This document shows, piece after piece, positions 28,319 to 37,753 of a stretch of DNA of 64,000 nt. Positions within the stretch are counted from its first letter, which is position 1. The number at the start of each line of letters is the position of its first letter. Below the pieces are notes generated by a model. That model had not been told where the DNA came from, did not search any database, and saw only the letters and a list, made by a program, of their open reading frames with translations. Source of the stretch: a bacterium. Its GTDB lineage: Bacteria > UBA10199 > 2-02-FULL-44-16 > JAAZCA01. The translations under genes and the position numbers were made by a program. The stretch is taken from contig JAJZQH010000002.1 of assembly GCA_021810905.1 (NCBI GenBank), forward strand, positions 248,001 through 312,000. Direction: 5' to 3'.

Positions 28319-28375
28319 AAGACCCCGCGTGTGCGCGAGCCGAGTAAAAAATGCGCAACGCGGGGTTTCTTATTG
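28319..28375. terminator. Bidirectional terminator between glnA and subtilase 2
   Basis: GACCCCGCGT (28321-28330) pairs with ACGCGGGGTT (28358-28367), with A- and T-rich flanks on both sides, so it can end both convergent transcripts. Confidence 0.8.
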
Positions 28376-30511
28376 TCGTATGGATGCGCGCCTGCGGGCG
28401 ACCGCAGCGGCACAGGCGGATGCGGCGATCATGAGGAATTCAATAGCGGATCCTGCTCCGGCTGGCGCCAGGGGAACCATGGCGCAACTCGATTTACCCG
28501 TCGACTCATCGGCAGGAGGAGTCGCGACGGATCCGTTGACGTTGAATGAGCCTGACGCCGCGCCGTTCACCGCTATCTCCATGGTCTTGAGCGCGTCCAG
28601 CTTTCCGTAGCCCCACCTGTCGTTAGGCACAGCTCCCATGTACGAATCTACGTACGCGCCCTGCGTCAGGAATTTTTTCACGTCATCCTGAGTGAAATTG
28701 GAATTGGCCTGGAACATGAGCGCAATCGTTCCAGATACGAACGGCGCTGCCATGCTCGTGCCGGCCTGCAGGAAGTGGCGGCCGTCGTCCATGATGGTTT
28801 GCGAGCTGACCGATGCGCTCGACGAAAGTGTTGAGGCTATCATTCCGCCTGGCGCAGCTATCTCAGGCTTCGTGCCCGTCAGATCTGGCGCTGCGGTCGG
28901 GCCTGCGCTGGAGAAATTGAGTATCGAGCCAAGTTCCTGGCCGCTGAAGTTCCACGTGATCGAGCCGGAGGTCCAGCTGTTGCGCGTGGTGTAACCGGCG
29001 ACCGCGATGACGTCCGCTGATGTCGCTGGAATGGCTATGTTCTTTGCGCGGTCGCCTGAGATGAATTCATAAGCGTGGCGGCTTTTTCCGGAGACAGAGG
29101 TAAACTGAATGGATTTCGATGGCTTGTCCGGGAAGAGCCAGGCATCGAACGAGCCTTTTCCGGATACGATCAGGTCGAAGCTGTAATTCTCGGGATTCGC
29201 GAGCGACGGATCGAGGATGATGCGGATGCCGACGTGCTGCTTTCCGTTGAGCACGGACGTTGTTTCGGTCGCGTTGATCTTGTATTTGATCATGCCCCCA
29301 AGGAAAGACCCGGAGAGATTTCCGCCGGACGATACCATATCCGATGTTTCAAGAGGCGAAGATTTTGGTTCGCCTTCATTAACGGAAAGACCTATGGAGA
29401 GCTTGCCGGCCGTGTCGCCCCACAGGTCGATGTAATATATCCGATCGCTGGTGAGGCTCCTGATCACGAAATTTGTAGCCGCCGTCGAGTCGTTTACGCT
29501 GAAGCCAGCATGGATGCCGGTGTAGGTGGAGTCGGAGGAGTACTCATTGCCGGCCGCCGCGACGAGCGATCTGCCGGCGTAACCCTTGACGAGCCCGCTC
29601 AAGCATTCTTCGAAGAGCGACGTGCCGTCGTGCGCTCCGATGTGCGTGCCGAGGCTTAAGTTGGCTACCGCTGGCATGCCCATCTTCTCCGCCTTGGCGA
29701 AGACGTAATACGCAGCATCGCAGATCTTCGTGGAAAAAATCGCATCCGCATAGCCGGATTCAAGATCGAGGCTGGCATCGTATTTTACCATGATGATGTT
29801 GGCGTCAGGAGCGACCCCGCCGTATTTTTCATCCCTGCCCGCCGCTATGCCGGCGACGTGCGTGCCGTGCGCGTCGGTGTCGTTCATGGGGCACGAACCG
29901 TTAGCGATGGACTGAGACAGGCATTCGGTACCGTAGCTGTCGCTTATTTCAGCAGGGGCCGATCCGCCTCTGCGCGTCTGATCCCAGATCGCCAGAATGC
30001 GGCTCTTGCCGTTTGCATCGAGAAAATCTTCGTGCCTGTAATCGATGCCCGTATCTACGATTCCAACTATTACGCCGCTGCCGGTATATCCGGAGGGGAG
30101 GGATCCTCCCTCGCGAACTTCCGTAACGTTGATCTCCTGAGTTGCCACGTCGTTGGATTTCTCAATCGGCTTTGCCGCCTCTATGAAGATAACTTCGTCG
30201 GAGTTCGCGATGTCGGCGATTTTATCGTTGGGGATGGTTGCTGTTACGATTCGGCCCACAACTGCGTGGACGCTGCCGCCATCTGCCCGGACACTGGCGG
30301 CCGTCTTCTCCGCGTCGTCAGTCTTTATGAATACGTCAGCAGGACTCCCCTTATCGGGAGTCGGCGGAATTACGCTGATGGAGAGCGCCTTGGCAGGTGC
30401 GGATTCGGCTGCGGTGTCGAGATAAGGATCGATCTTTGTCTGCGCGTATGAAGCGGCGGCAGCAAAGATGAGATACACCAGTGCAACGATCTGGAATGTC
30501 CGTTTTTTCAC
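28370..30511 (-). CDS. Secreted subtilisin-like protease (S8) with Cys-TM-Arg sorting tail
   Basis: About 713 residues from a GTG start (30511) that gives a clean signal peptide (IVALVYLIFAAAASYAQ) and has a GAGGG upstream; the frame stays open to 30667 but that extension is not export-like. Triad: Asp153 in VDTGIDY, His215 in AHGTHVAGIAAG, Ser586 in GTSMAAPFVSG. An I9-like pro-region (about 45-120) precedes it and a beta-rich insert lies between His and Ser. The C terminus has SSCAM (Cys676), a membrane helix and RRR, again like JDVT-CTERM/MYXO-CTERM signals. Shares the segment NLSLGTxIGAHDGTSLxEE with subtilase 1, so the two are paralogues. Confidence 0.9.
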   Translation of the reverse strand: MKKRTFQIVALVYLIFAAAASYAQTKIDPYLDTAAESAPAKALSISVIPPTPDKGSPADVFIKTDDAEKTAASVRADGGSVHAVVGRIVTATIPNDKIADIANSDEVIFIEAAKPIEKSNDVATQEINVTEVREGGSLPSGYTGSGVIVGIVDTGIDYRHEDFLDANGKSRILAIWDQTRRGGSAPAEISDSYGTECLSQSIANGSCPMNDTDAHGTHVAGIAAGRDEKYGGVAPDANIIMVKYDASLDLESGYADAIFSTKICDAAYYVFAKAEKMGMPAVANLSLGTHIGAHDGTSLFEECLSGLVKGYAGRSLVAAAGNEYSSDSTYTGIHAGFSVNDSTAATNFVIRSLTSDRIYYIDLWGDTAGKLSIGLSVNEGEPKSSPLETSDMVSSGGNLSGSFLGGMIKYKINATETTSVLNGKQHVGIRIILDPSLANPENYSFDLIVSGKGSFDAWLFPDKPSKSIQFTSVSGKSRHAYEFISGDRAKNIAIPATSADVIAVAGYTTRNSWTSGSITWNFSGQELGSILNFSSAGPTAAPDLTGTKPEIAAPGGMIASTLSSSASVSSQTIMDDGRHFLQAGTSMAAPFVSGTIALMFQANSNFTQDDVKKFLTQGAYVDSYMGAVPNDRWGYGKLDALKTMEIAVNGAASGSFNVNGSVATPPADESTGKSSCAMVPLAPAGAGSAIEFLMIAASACAAAVARRRASIRQ

Positions 30512-30581
30512 CCTAACCCTCGGCTCTATTAAACTTATCGGCAGGTTTTTGAATTTGTTGCGCCATATTTGCCTGCTCGGC

Positions 30582-30625
30582 AAAGAAAAAAACAACCCCC
30601 GGAAACGACGTGTTTCCGGGGGGTT
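30582..30625 (-). terminator. Rho-independent terminator of the MFS gene
   Basis: CAACCCCCGGAAAC (30593-30606) and GTTTCCGGGGGGTTG (30611-30625) form a stem with one bulged G. Read on the minus strand it is followed by TTGTTTTTTTC, and it lies 26 nt past the MFS stop. Confidence 0.9.
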
Positions 30626-30650
30626 GAGGGCGCTACTGAAACGTTCATTC

Positions 30651-31919
30651 TTAAGATTGCCCGGCAAGTGCAGGCTTGCGGCAACATCCGCCCGCGACGT
30701 GGTGCGGAGGTTTTACTATCGCGGCGAGGGCTGCGGCGATGAGGCAGATCGCTGCCGCTATGGCAAACGCCCAGAAATAGGAGCCGAAGAGGTCCCAGAG
30801 TCTGCCTGCCAGGATTGGCATGGCGATCCCGCCCACGCCGTAGGATGTGAACAGGGCGCCGTAGTTCGCGCCTAGGTTCTTGGTGCCGAAGGACTCGGCG
30901 GTTGCCAGAGGGAATAGCGCGAAGTTTCCGCCGAAGTTGAATCCGATCCAGCATGCAGCAACCACAAGCCCTATCTCCGATGAGCTCACCCTGTGGGCCG
31001 CGATCAGCATGATCGCCTGCAGGAAGGTCATGAGAGTTATCGCGCGGCGAGCGCCGATCTTCTGCGATATGGAGCCCCAGACTATGCGGCCGAGCCCGTT
31101 GAAGAGCGCGAGCAGCCCAAGCGCAGAAGCGGCGGTGGAGGCGGAAAGCCCGCATACCTGCTCGCCAAAGTGCTTCAGGCAACCGATTACCATGAGTCCG
31201 GCGCCAGAGGAGAAGACGAAGGCCATCCAGAGCATCCAGAACTGGCTGGTGCGCGCGCATTCGCTCTGCGTGAAATCCTCGGCAGTGGGAGCTGCTGTGG
31301 CTGCGGCAGGGGGCTGCCAGCCGGCCGGTTTCCAGCCTTGCGGCGGGTTGGAGAGCAAAAGCGATCCCGCCACAACTGCAACCGCAAAGATGATACCGAA
31401 TATCGTGAACGTGCCATTCACGCCGTGCGTCGCTATGAGCCCGCCCCAATCGCCAGCCAGCTTCACAAATATGAAGGCGCCTGCGCCGAAGCCCGCCACC
31501 GCAAGCCCGGTGACGAAACCCTTGAGATCCGGGAACCACTTGACGCACGCGGCGATCGGACAGACATAGCCGAGACCTATTCCCGCGCCGCCAACTACGC
31601 CCAGGAGCAATAACAGGGTCCAGAAATTCGTGCCGCCGATCGTTCCTGCGAGGATATAGCCCAGGCCCAGCGTGATTCCGCCGATCAAGGCCACCTTCCT
31701 GGGCCCTATCTTATCCTGCCACCTGCCGGCGAGGATCATCGTGATGGCAAACGTGGCGAGCCCCGCTGAGAAGATCGCCTGGGCCTGAGTGGCCGAGAAG
31801 GCGAAGGCGCCGTTCGGGTCCTGAAGGGCCTTTGTGAAGGCTCCCCAGGCGTAGATCGCGCCAAGGCAGAGCTGTACGAGTAGCGCCCCGATAACTACCA
31901 ACCACCTCTTCTTTTCCAT
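30651..31919 (-). CDS. OFA-type MFS transporter (oxalate/formate antiporter family)
   Basis: 422 residues with 12 predicted membrane helices. The N terminus (QLCLGAIYAWGAF), the RWQDKIGPRKV loop between helices 2 and 3, and the YVCPIAACVKWFPDLKGF segment are hallmarks of the OFA subfamily. Moves a small monocarboxylate or dicarboxylate; the substrate cannot be told. The C terminus carries HHVAGGCCRKP. Divergent from the DsbA-like lipoprotein gene across about 250 nt. Confidence 0.85.
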   Translation of the reverse strand: MEKKRWLVVIGALLVQLCLGAIYAWGAFTKALQDPNGAFAFSATQAQAIFSAGLATFAITMILAGRWQDKIGPRKVALIGGITLGLGYILAGTIGGTNFWTLLLLLGVVGGAGIGLGYVCPIAACVKWFPDLKGFVTGLAVAGFGAGAFIFVKLAGDWGGLIATHGVNGTFTIFGIIFAVAVVAGSLLLSNPPQGWKPAGWQPPAAATAAPTAEDFTQSECARTSQFWMLWMAFVFSSGAGLMVIGCLKHFGEQVCGLSASTAASALGLLALFNGLGRIVWGSISQKIGARRAITLMTFLQAIMLIAAHRVSSSEIGLVVAACWIGFNFGGNFALFPLATAESFGTKNLGANYGALFTSYGVGGIAMPILAGRLWDLFGSYFWAFAIAAAICLIAAALAAIVKPPHHVAGGCCRKPALAGQS

Positions 31920-32172
31920 TATATACTCCTTTGTTTGGCGGCTATCAGACTGCAGTCAAAACCATCGGTATCGCAAGGTTGAGGCCGACAGCCGAAAGCT
32001 TCATTTTGTGGGCGGCTTCTTACGACCGGGGACTAAATGTGTCAATGGCGTTCACGGTTCGTGCCCGCCGAAGGCCTGCATGAACTTTTCGTTGCAACGA
32101 TGGTTTATGCGATGCTAGTCTTCCGGAAACTTTTTGAGCGCCGAAAAAAGCGCAGCAGCGAAAGGGGGATTC

Positions 32173-33195
32173 ATGAAGAGGTTTATCGTAATCGCGGTCG
32201 CGGTCATATTAACGGCGGCGACGGCGGGTTGCTCAAAGCCCACCAAGGTCACCGCCGCGCCGGCTACTTCAGACGCCGGTGTTGCCGCCATAGTCAATGG
32301 CACGCCTATTACAATGAAGGATCTCGACGACGCGTCCAAGAACCAGCTCGCAAAGGTCGACACGGAGATCTACCAGATCAAAAAGCGTACGCTCGATGGC
32401 CTGGTCGAGAGCAAGCTCATAGAAGAAGCGGCGAAGAAGAAGGGTGTATCCACCGAGAAGTTCATGGATGAGGAAGTGAACTCAAAGGTCAAGGAACCCA
32501 CCGAAGACGAGATCAAAGCCCTGTATGACGCGCGCAAAGGCGCCATCAACAAGACCTACGAAGAGGTAAAGGGCCAGATCGCACAATACCTCAAGCAGAA
32601 CCGGATGGCGCAGGCCAAGGGCGATCTGATGGCCCGTCTCCGTCAGGAGGGCAAGGTCGAGATCAAGCTGGAACCGCCGCGCGTTGAAATCGACACGAAG
32701 GGCGCCGCGTCCGTTGGCGATGATAACGCAAAGGTGACGATAGTGGAGTTTTCCGATTATCAGTGCCCGTTCTGCAAGCGCGTGCGCCCCACGATCTGGC
32801 GCCTTGTGGACGAATACAAAGGAAAGGTGCGCTACGTGTTCATGGATTTCCCGCTCTCTTTCCACAACAACGCCAAGAAGGCTGCTGAAGCCGCCCATTG
32901 CGCAGGCGATCAGGGCAAGTACTTCGAATTCAACCGCAAGATCTTCGACAATCAGGAAAAAATCAGCGTTGATGATTTGAAGGGCTACGCCAAGCAGTTG
33001 CAGCTCGACACGAAGAAATTCGACAAATGCCTCGACTCCGGCGAACACACAAAGGACGTGGAAGAGTCCATCAAGAAAGGTTCGTCGGTTGGCGTATCAG
33101 GCACGCCCGCGTATTTCATCAACGGGATAATGCTCTCCGGCGCGATGCCGTATGAATCGTTCAAGGAGATCATAGATTCGGAGTTGAACAGATAA
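32173..33195 (+). CDS. Lipoprotein with SurA-N-like and DsbA-like domains
   Basis: 340 residues. Lipobox ATAGC after a signal peptide. Residues about 30-150 resemble the N-terminal domain of SurA/PrsA chaperones (AAIVNGTPITMKDLDD), and residues about 180-335 are a DsbA-type thioredoxin domain with CPFC (Cys198, Cys201) and the cis-Pro loop VSGTPAYFING. It probably folds or reduces/oxidises exported proteins in the periplasm. AAAGGGGG precedes the ATG; the longer start at 32134 is not needed. Confidence 0.85.
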   Translation: MKRFIVIAVAVILTAATAGCSKPTKVTAAPATSDAGVAAIVNGTPITMKDLDDASKNQLAKVDTEIYQIKKRTLDGLVESKLIEEAAKKKGVSTEKFMDEEVNSKVKEPTEDEIKALYDARKGAINKTYEEVKGQIAQYLKQNRMAQAKGDLMARLRQEGKVEIKLEPPRVEIDTKGAASVGDDNAKVTIVEFSDYQCPFCKRVRPTIWRLVDEYKGKVRYVFMDFPLSFHNNAKKAAEAAHCAGDQGKYFEFNRKIFDNQEKISVDDLKGYAKQLQLDTKKFDKCLDSGEHTKDVEESIKKGSSVGVSGTPAYFINGIMLSGAMPYESFKEIIDSELNR

Positions 33196-33198
33196 TCA

Positions 33199-33256
33199 AG
33201 GCTCAAAGCCGAAAGTTGAAAGCTCAAAGTAAATCGTTTACTTTGGGCTTTCTCTT
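33199..33256 (+). terminator. Terminator built of repeated CTCAAAG/GAAAG words
   Basis: AAAGCTCAAAGTAAA (33219-33233) pairs with TTTACTTTGGGCTTT (33237-33251) with one G-T wobble, then CTCTTTT. The stem is preceded by near-repeats of GGCTCAAAG and CCGAAAG. Confidence 0.8.
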
Positions 33257-33329
33257 TTGCACTGAATGGACGACGTCTCGCCCGCAGATATGATGGATGG
33301 CCGGTGGGAAATTTCAGGTGAGGTAGATC

Positions 33330-34610
33330 ATGCTCGACACAAAGTTTATCCGCGACAACCTTGAAGCGGTCCGTGCGAACTGCGCAAACCGCAACGTGCG
33401 TGTGGATCTCGATCGCTTCATCGCACTTGAGGAGGAGCGCAGGGCAAAGATCACCGCGCTCGAGGAAATCCGCCGCCTGCAGAACGAGACTGCCGAGAAG
33501 ATGCGCGGCAAGATGGATCAACCGGAGCGCGAGAGGCTCATAGCGCTGGGAAGAGAGCTCAAGCAGCAGGCCCAGGAGGCCGACGACGCCGCAAAGGCAG
33601 CCGAGGCGTCGCTCACGGAGATCGTTCGACAGATTCCCAACATGACGCATCCGGATTCGCCCGTCGCAAAGGACGAATCCGGCAATAGAGAGATAAGAAA
33701 ATGGGGCGAGCCCACGAGATTCGATTTCAAGCCGCTCGACCACGTGCAGCTCGGCGAGAAACTGGAGCTGATAGATTTCGATTCCGGCGCAAAGGTGACC
33801 GGCCAGAAGTTCTACTATCTAAAGAACGAGGCGGTCCTGCTCGAGAACGCGCTCGTCGCATACTCGCTGCACCTGCTGCGCGCTCACGGCTTCGTGCCTA
33901 TCATGACGCCGGACCTCGCGCGCGAGTCGGTTCTCGACGGTATAGGTTTCAATCCGCGCGGCGCGGAGACGCAGATTTACTCGGTAGCCAACACTGACCT
34001 CTGCCTCATCGCCACGGCCGAGATCACGCTCGGCGGAATGCTCGCCGACGCGATACTCGATGAATCGAAGCTGCCGATGCGCTACGTAGGCGTGTCGCAC
34101 TGCTTCCGCACGGAGGCGGGCGCCGCTGGCCGCGAGTCAAAGGGCCTGTATCGCGTGCATCAGTTCACGAAGATCGAAATGTTCGCGTTCACGTCGCCCG
34201 AAAAATCAGAGGCGATGCACGAGGAATTCGTGGGCCACGAGGAGAGGCTCTTTCAGGGCCTGGGCATTCCATATCGCGTGGTGGATATATGCACCGGAGA
34301 TCTGGGCGGGCCCGCGTACCGCAAGTACGACCTCGAGGCGTGGATGCCCGGCCGAGGCGAGCACGGTGATTACGGCGAAGTCACCTCTACGTCCAACTGC
34401 ACCGACTACCAGGCGCGAAGGCTGGGCATTCGCTTTAAGCGGGAGGGCGAGAAGAAGCCGATCTACGTGCACATGCTGAATGGAACGGCGATAGCGGTGA
34501 GCCGCGCGCTCATCGCCATCCTCGAGAATTACCAGCAGAAGGATGGGGGCATCATGATTCCGCCCGCATTGAAACCGTACATGGGAGGCGTTGAAAAGAT
34601 CGTGCGTTAG
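33330..34610 (+). CDS. serS: Serine-tRNA ligase
   Basis: 426 residues. N-terminal coiled-coil arm (about 25-115) and class II catalytic core with motif 2 (CFRTEAGAAGRESKGLYRVHQF) and motif 3 (HMLNGTAIAVSRALIAILEN). TAEITLGGML is the seryl-AMP loop. GTGAGGT precedes the ATG. Length and motifs are standard. Confidence 0.97.
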   Translation: MLDTKFIRDNLEAVRANCANRNVRVDLDRFIALEEERRAKITALEEIRRLQNETAEKMRGKMDQPERERLIALGRELKQQAQEADDAAKAAEASLTEIVRQIPNMTHPDSPVAKDESGNREIRKWGEPTRFDFKPLDHVQLGEKLELIDFDSGAKVTGQKFYYLKNEAVLLENALVAYSLHLLRAHGFVPIMTPDLARESVLDGIGFNPRGAETQIYSVANTDLCLIATAEITLGGMLADAILDESKLPMRYVGVSHCFRTEAGAAGRESKGLYRVHQFTKIEMFAFTSPEKSEAMHEEFVGHEERLFQGLGIPYRVVDICTGDLGGPAYRKYDLEAWMPGRGEHGDYGEVTSTSNCTDYQARRLGIRFKREGEKKPIYVHMLNGTAIAVSRALIAILENYQQKDGGIMIPPALKPYMGGVEKIVR

Positions 34611-34690
34611 TGCGACCGTCCGATCGTACCTCGTGCGATCGTTAAACTATTACGAACGCACGGTCGGACAGTCGGACGATCGCACGAAGA
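34601..34690. repeat. Word-repeat palindrome after serS (GTGCGATCG / GGTCGGAC)
   Basis: On the left GTGCGACCGTCCGATCG and CGTGCGATCG, on the right GCACGGTCGGAC, AGTCGGACGATCGCACGA, in inverse orientation. The arms share most words but in shuffled order. It occupies the whole gap between serS and the next small gene. Confidence 0.7.
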
Positions 34691-34697
34691 GGTATTT

Positions 34698-34895
34698 ATG
34701 CAGCACAAGGTCAAAATCGTAGAGGCGACTAGCCCGTATGACCTCGAGAAGCGCATCAACGACGCGATCGCGGATCCTGATGTGCGCGGTTTTGAGGTGG
34801 TGGACGTGAAGACCAACGTGACGCAGATGCCGGGTGCAAAGGTCTCGCGCGGCGGGATGTTCTATCTCTCTTCGATCTTGTTCAGGAAGCAGTGA
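34698..34895 (+). CDS. Small conserved-looking protein
   Basis: 65 residues with a compact beta-alpha-beta pattern (HKVKIVEATSPYDLEKRIND, then VRGFEVVDVKT and GGMFYLSSILF), similar in outline to the Cse60-type or DUF2758-like small proteins. AGAGG precedes the ATG. Function unknown; the family link is a guess. Confidence 0.65.
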   Translation: MQHKVKIVEATSPYDLEKRINDAIADPDVRGFEVVDVKTNVTQMPGAKVSRGGMFYLSSILFRKQ

Positions 34896-34906
34896 AATAA
34901 AATCCA

Positions 34907-35032
34907 GGGGACCTCTAAGAACCGCCCATCTGCTGCGTTGCCCTCCTTCGGCACGGCCTGCGACGTACTTCAAGTACGACTCGGCCGGCCTCGGTCGGGC
35001 GCCTTGCATCTGGGCGGTTCTTAGAGGTCCCC
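34907..35032. repeat. 126-nt palindromic element with 22-nt perfect arms
   Basis: Arms 34907-34928 and 35011-35032 are perfect inverse complements; the centre has a second hairpin (CGTACTT / AAGTACG around 34973). It sits exactly between two convergent genes. Elements of this look (CTGCGTTGCC ... GGGCGCCTTGCATC) are spread through many proteobacterial genomes, so it is probably REP-like. Confidence 0.85.
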
Positions 35033-35037
35033 TCCAG

Positions 35038-35760
35038 TTAAAACCGGTACGCAAATTCGAGGCCCGGGCCGTTGTTCATGGTCGGGATCAATGCGATATT
35101 TTCGAATCTCTTCTGATGGAACCACGCGCTGCCCCAGCCAATGGCCGCACCCCATGCCGCGCCGAAGACTACGTCCGAGACGTTGTGGACGTTCGCATCT
35201 ATGCGGGAGAAGCTGACGGCCGCCGCGGCCAGAAACGCAGGCACGCCTGCCGCCGGTCCGTACATGGTCTGGAGCACCGATGCCGCGGCAAAGCAGCGCG
35301 CCGCGTGCGCAGAGGGAAAGCCGTAGTTTCCGCCGTTAGGCCGCTGGCGACTGAATGCGAGTTTGAGCCCCCCGACCGACGCCTCCGTCAGAACGAGAGC
35401 CTCGACCATCGCCTCGCCGGTGAGGGCGGGTTTTTCCGCGTGCGCCAGTTTGCTGATTCCGAAGAGGAGCACGGCCGCGGAATCGACCGCATACGCGCTG
35501 CCGGCATGGTCGGCAATGGAATCGAACTTTCCCAGGTCGCCGCCGTTCTTGTAGTGGTTTGCCACGCGCTGATCGAGCTGCGTCAGCTCAGCTGCGGCGA
35601 TCGATCCTCCGAGTATGACGAATGCGGGCCAGTACGCGAAGGTGTAACGGATATCGTTGCCGAAGTGCTTGAACGTGGTTGTGACGACGTTGTCCGCGCG
35701 CGCAGGCGCTGGCAGGAGCAGTGCGGCGATCAACGCAAGAACTGGAAGGATGCTGCGCAT
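35038..35760 (-). CDS. PAP2-family phosphatase, exported
   Basis: 240 residues. Signal peptide ending APARAD, then several hydrophobic helices. The PAP2 phosphatase signature is present: KLAFSRQRP, FPSAHAA (PSGH variant with Ala) and SRIDANVHNVSD. Probably dephosphorylates a lipid phosphate such as undecaprenyl pyrophosphate or phosphatidate. The Gly-to-Ala change in the PSxH motif occurs in other members. Confidence 0.88.
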   Translation of the reverse strand: MRSILPVLALIAALLLPAPARADNVVTTTFKHFGNDIRYTFAYWPAFVILGGSIAAAELTQLDQRVANHYKNGGDLGKFDSIADHAGSAYAVDSAAVLLFGISKLAHAEKPALTGEAMVEALVLTEASVGGLKLAFSRQRPNGGNYGFPSAHAARCFAAASVLQTMYGPAAGVPAFLAAAAVSFSRIDANVHNVSDVVFGAAWGAAIGWGSAWFHQKRFENIALIPTMNNGPGLEFAYRF

Positions 35761-35874
35761 CGGGGGTTCATCGCAGATATGATGAACTACGACAAGCAGT
35801 AAATAGGTCCGGGATTTTGATTTGCGCTGGCCTCAGAAATGAGGGAATATCGCCCAAATCGATAGGGGGGTATT

Positions 35875-37650
35875 ATGAAGGGATATGTCATCGCATTCGT
35901 AGCGCTATGTCTCTGTTCGATATGTGCGTCTCATTCCTATGCCGCCGACCGCGTGGAGTTCATACTCGACGTCAGCGGCTCCATGAAGGCGATGGTCGGC
36001 ACGGAGAAGAAGATAGACGCTGCGCGAAACGCCCTGACCGCGGCCATAGCGGAAACGCCCGAGGGCAGCATCGCGGCCCTGCGCCTCTACGGTCATCGCG
36101 TTCCCAACGACAGGAAAGCGGAGAGCTGCAAGGACTCCGAACTCGTCATCCCGTTCGGCCCGATCAATAAACAGCAATTTCTGGCGGTGCTCAACCTGGC
36201 CCAGCCTCTGGGACAGACGCCGATAGCATATTCGCTGCAATTGGCCGGTCAGGACTTCGGCGCAGTGGGCGACGAAAACGCCACGATCATCCTCGTGAGC
36301 GACGGAGAGGAGACCTGCGGCGGCGACGCCGTCGCAGTGGCAAAGGAGCTCATGGCCAAGGGTCTCAAGCTCAAGGTCAATACCATCGGATTCAACGTGG
36401 ACGCCAAGGCGCGCGCTCAGCTTATGGCGCTGGCCGCCGCCACCGGCGGCGTCTATCGCGACGCGAGCGACGCCGCAGGTCTCGCGGCCTCGCTCAAGGA
36501 GATGTCGAAGCAGTCGTTCCTCGTCGAGAAGAAAAAGGCCGAATACGGCGAGCCGATAAAGGGAGGCGATTCCTACGAGACCGCGGTGCCTCTGGAATCC
36601 GGCAAGCTCTACAGCCTCTCGCACCATCAGCGAAAGAATGAGTACGATTATTTCTATGCGGATCTGACGCCAGGACAGGAGTTGAAGGGGACGCTGCAGA
36701 CGGGCGATCAGGGCGTAGAAATAAGCGGGGATAAAATTTCAGCGAGTCAGTATCCATATGCGGGAATGGAGATCCACAACTCCGCGCACCAGAAGGTCGC
36801 CGGAGAGGTCATCATCGGCAACCGCAGCGCGACAAAGACCATGTCGTTCATCGCGGGTGCTGGTCAGGGCGGACGTTACTACGTGCTGCTTGGAAATACG
36901 TATGACGCGCAGAGCAAGGACTCGCCGTTCAAGATCGAAGTCATCGAACACTTTGACGCGGGTACCAAACAGGACGCGCCGGAGAGCGATAAGGATGCGC
37001 TCAGGATCACAGCCGGCGACTATGCCGGTTTCCTTGGGCCCGGCGACATGGTCGATGCGTATCGCTTCAGCACGACGCCCGGCGGCGTCTACGAAATCAA
37101 GGCGCGTCCCTCAAACGACAAGGTAAAGATCAAGCTCACCGTTACCGACAGCGACGGCGTAGTGATCGGCTCGCAGACCGCTCCGAATGAAGGCGCGGCC
37201 GTGCGCATCGATTCTCTAGCAGTCACGAAGGGCGGCGATATCTTCGTGAAGATCGAGAGCGTATATTCTTCGATACCGCCCACCGATTATACGTTCTCGA
37301 TAAAGCCTGCCGGCGAAGCTGCAGCCGCGCAGCCTGCCGCAGGTGAACAGCCGGCACAGCCTTCTGAGCCTGCGGCGCAGCCGGTGCAGGAAGGTGCTGC
37401 GGTACCGCCGCCGGCGCCTGCCGAGGCCGCGGCGCAGGCCATTGCAGCGGCGGAAGTCCCGGCGCCTGCTGTGCCAATTGCGGCTGCGGCTGTCACGAAT
37501 ATCGCGCAGGTCGCGGGCATCATCAACATGCTGCCCACGAGCGAGGGCGCGAAGTTCTATCTCATGTATTCGGTGGCGCCGTTCGGTGCGGGCCTGCTCA
37601 TCGGCTTGATCTGGGGATTCCTCAAAGGCCGCAAGCGCCGCGCCTCTTGA
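35875..37650 (+). CDS. VWA domain protein, exported, membrane-anchored at C terminus
   Basis: 591 residues. Signal peptide, then a von Willebrand A domain (about 28-215) with MIDAS residues DVSGSM (32-37), a Thr loop and 'VSDGEETCGG'. Two beta-sandwich domains follow (about 225-480), similar to each other ('GDSYETAVPLESGKLYSL', 'LRITAGDYAGFLGPGDMVDAYRF'), as in bacterial PPC-like domains. Then a Pro/Ala linker and one C-terminal membrane helix with GRKRR after it. It may bind a surface or cell-wall ligand. AGGGGGG precedes the ATG. Confidence 0.85.
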   Translation: MKGYVIAFVALCLCSICASHSYAADRVEFILDVSGSMKAMVGTEKKIDAARNALTAAIAETPEGSIAALRLYGHRVPNDRKAESCKDSELVIPFGPINKQQFLAVLNLAQPLGQTPIAYSLQLAGQDFGAVGDENATIILVSDGEETCGGDAVAVAKELMAKGLKLKVNTIGFNVDAKARAQLMALAAATGGVYRDASDAAGLAASLKEMSKQSFLVEKKKAEYGEPIKGGDSYETAVPLESGKLYSLSHHQRKNEYDYFYADLTPGQELKGTLQTGDQGVEISGDKISASQYPYAGMEIHNSAHQKVAGEVIIGNRSATKTMSFIAGAGQGGRYYVLLGNTYDAQSKDSPFKIEVIEHFDAGTKQDAPESDKDALRITAGDYAGFLGPGDMVDAYRFSTTPGGVYEIKARPSNDKVKIKLTVTDSDGVVIGSQTAPNEGAAVRIDSLAVTKGGDIFVKIESVYSSIPPTDYTFSIKPAGEAAAAQPAAGEQPAQPSEPAAQPVQEGAAVPPPAPAEAAAQAIAAAEVPAPAVPIAAAAVTNIAQVAGIINMLPTSEGAKFYLMYSVAPFGAGLLIGLIWGFLKGRKRRAS

Positions 37651-37753
37651 AGCGCGACAAGAAAACCATCCAAAACCATCAAACGGACGAAAATTGTGCT
37701 CTTCGAAACGTTTCGGAGCATCGGGGTGAAATCCCACAACCAAAGGAGCGCAT

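Noticed and set aside
34834-35802. Plus-strand frame of 322 aa over the palindrome and the PAP2 gene
   Set aside because: Antisense to the PAP2 phosphatase gene and through a repeat; no start site or protein-like composition.
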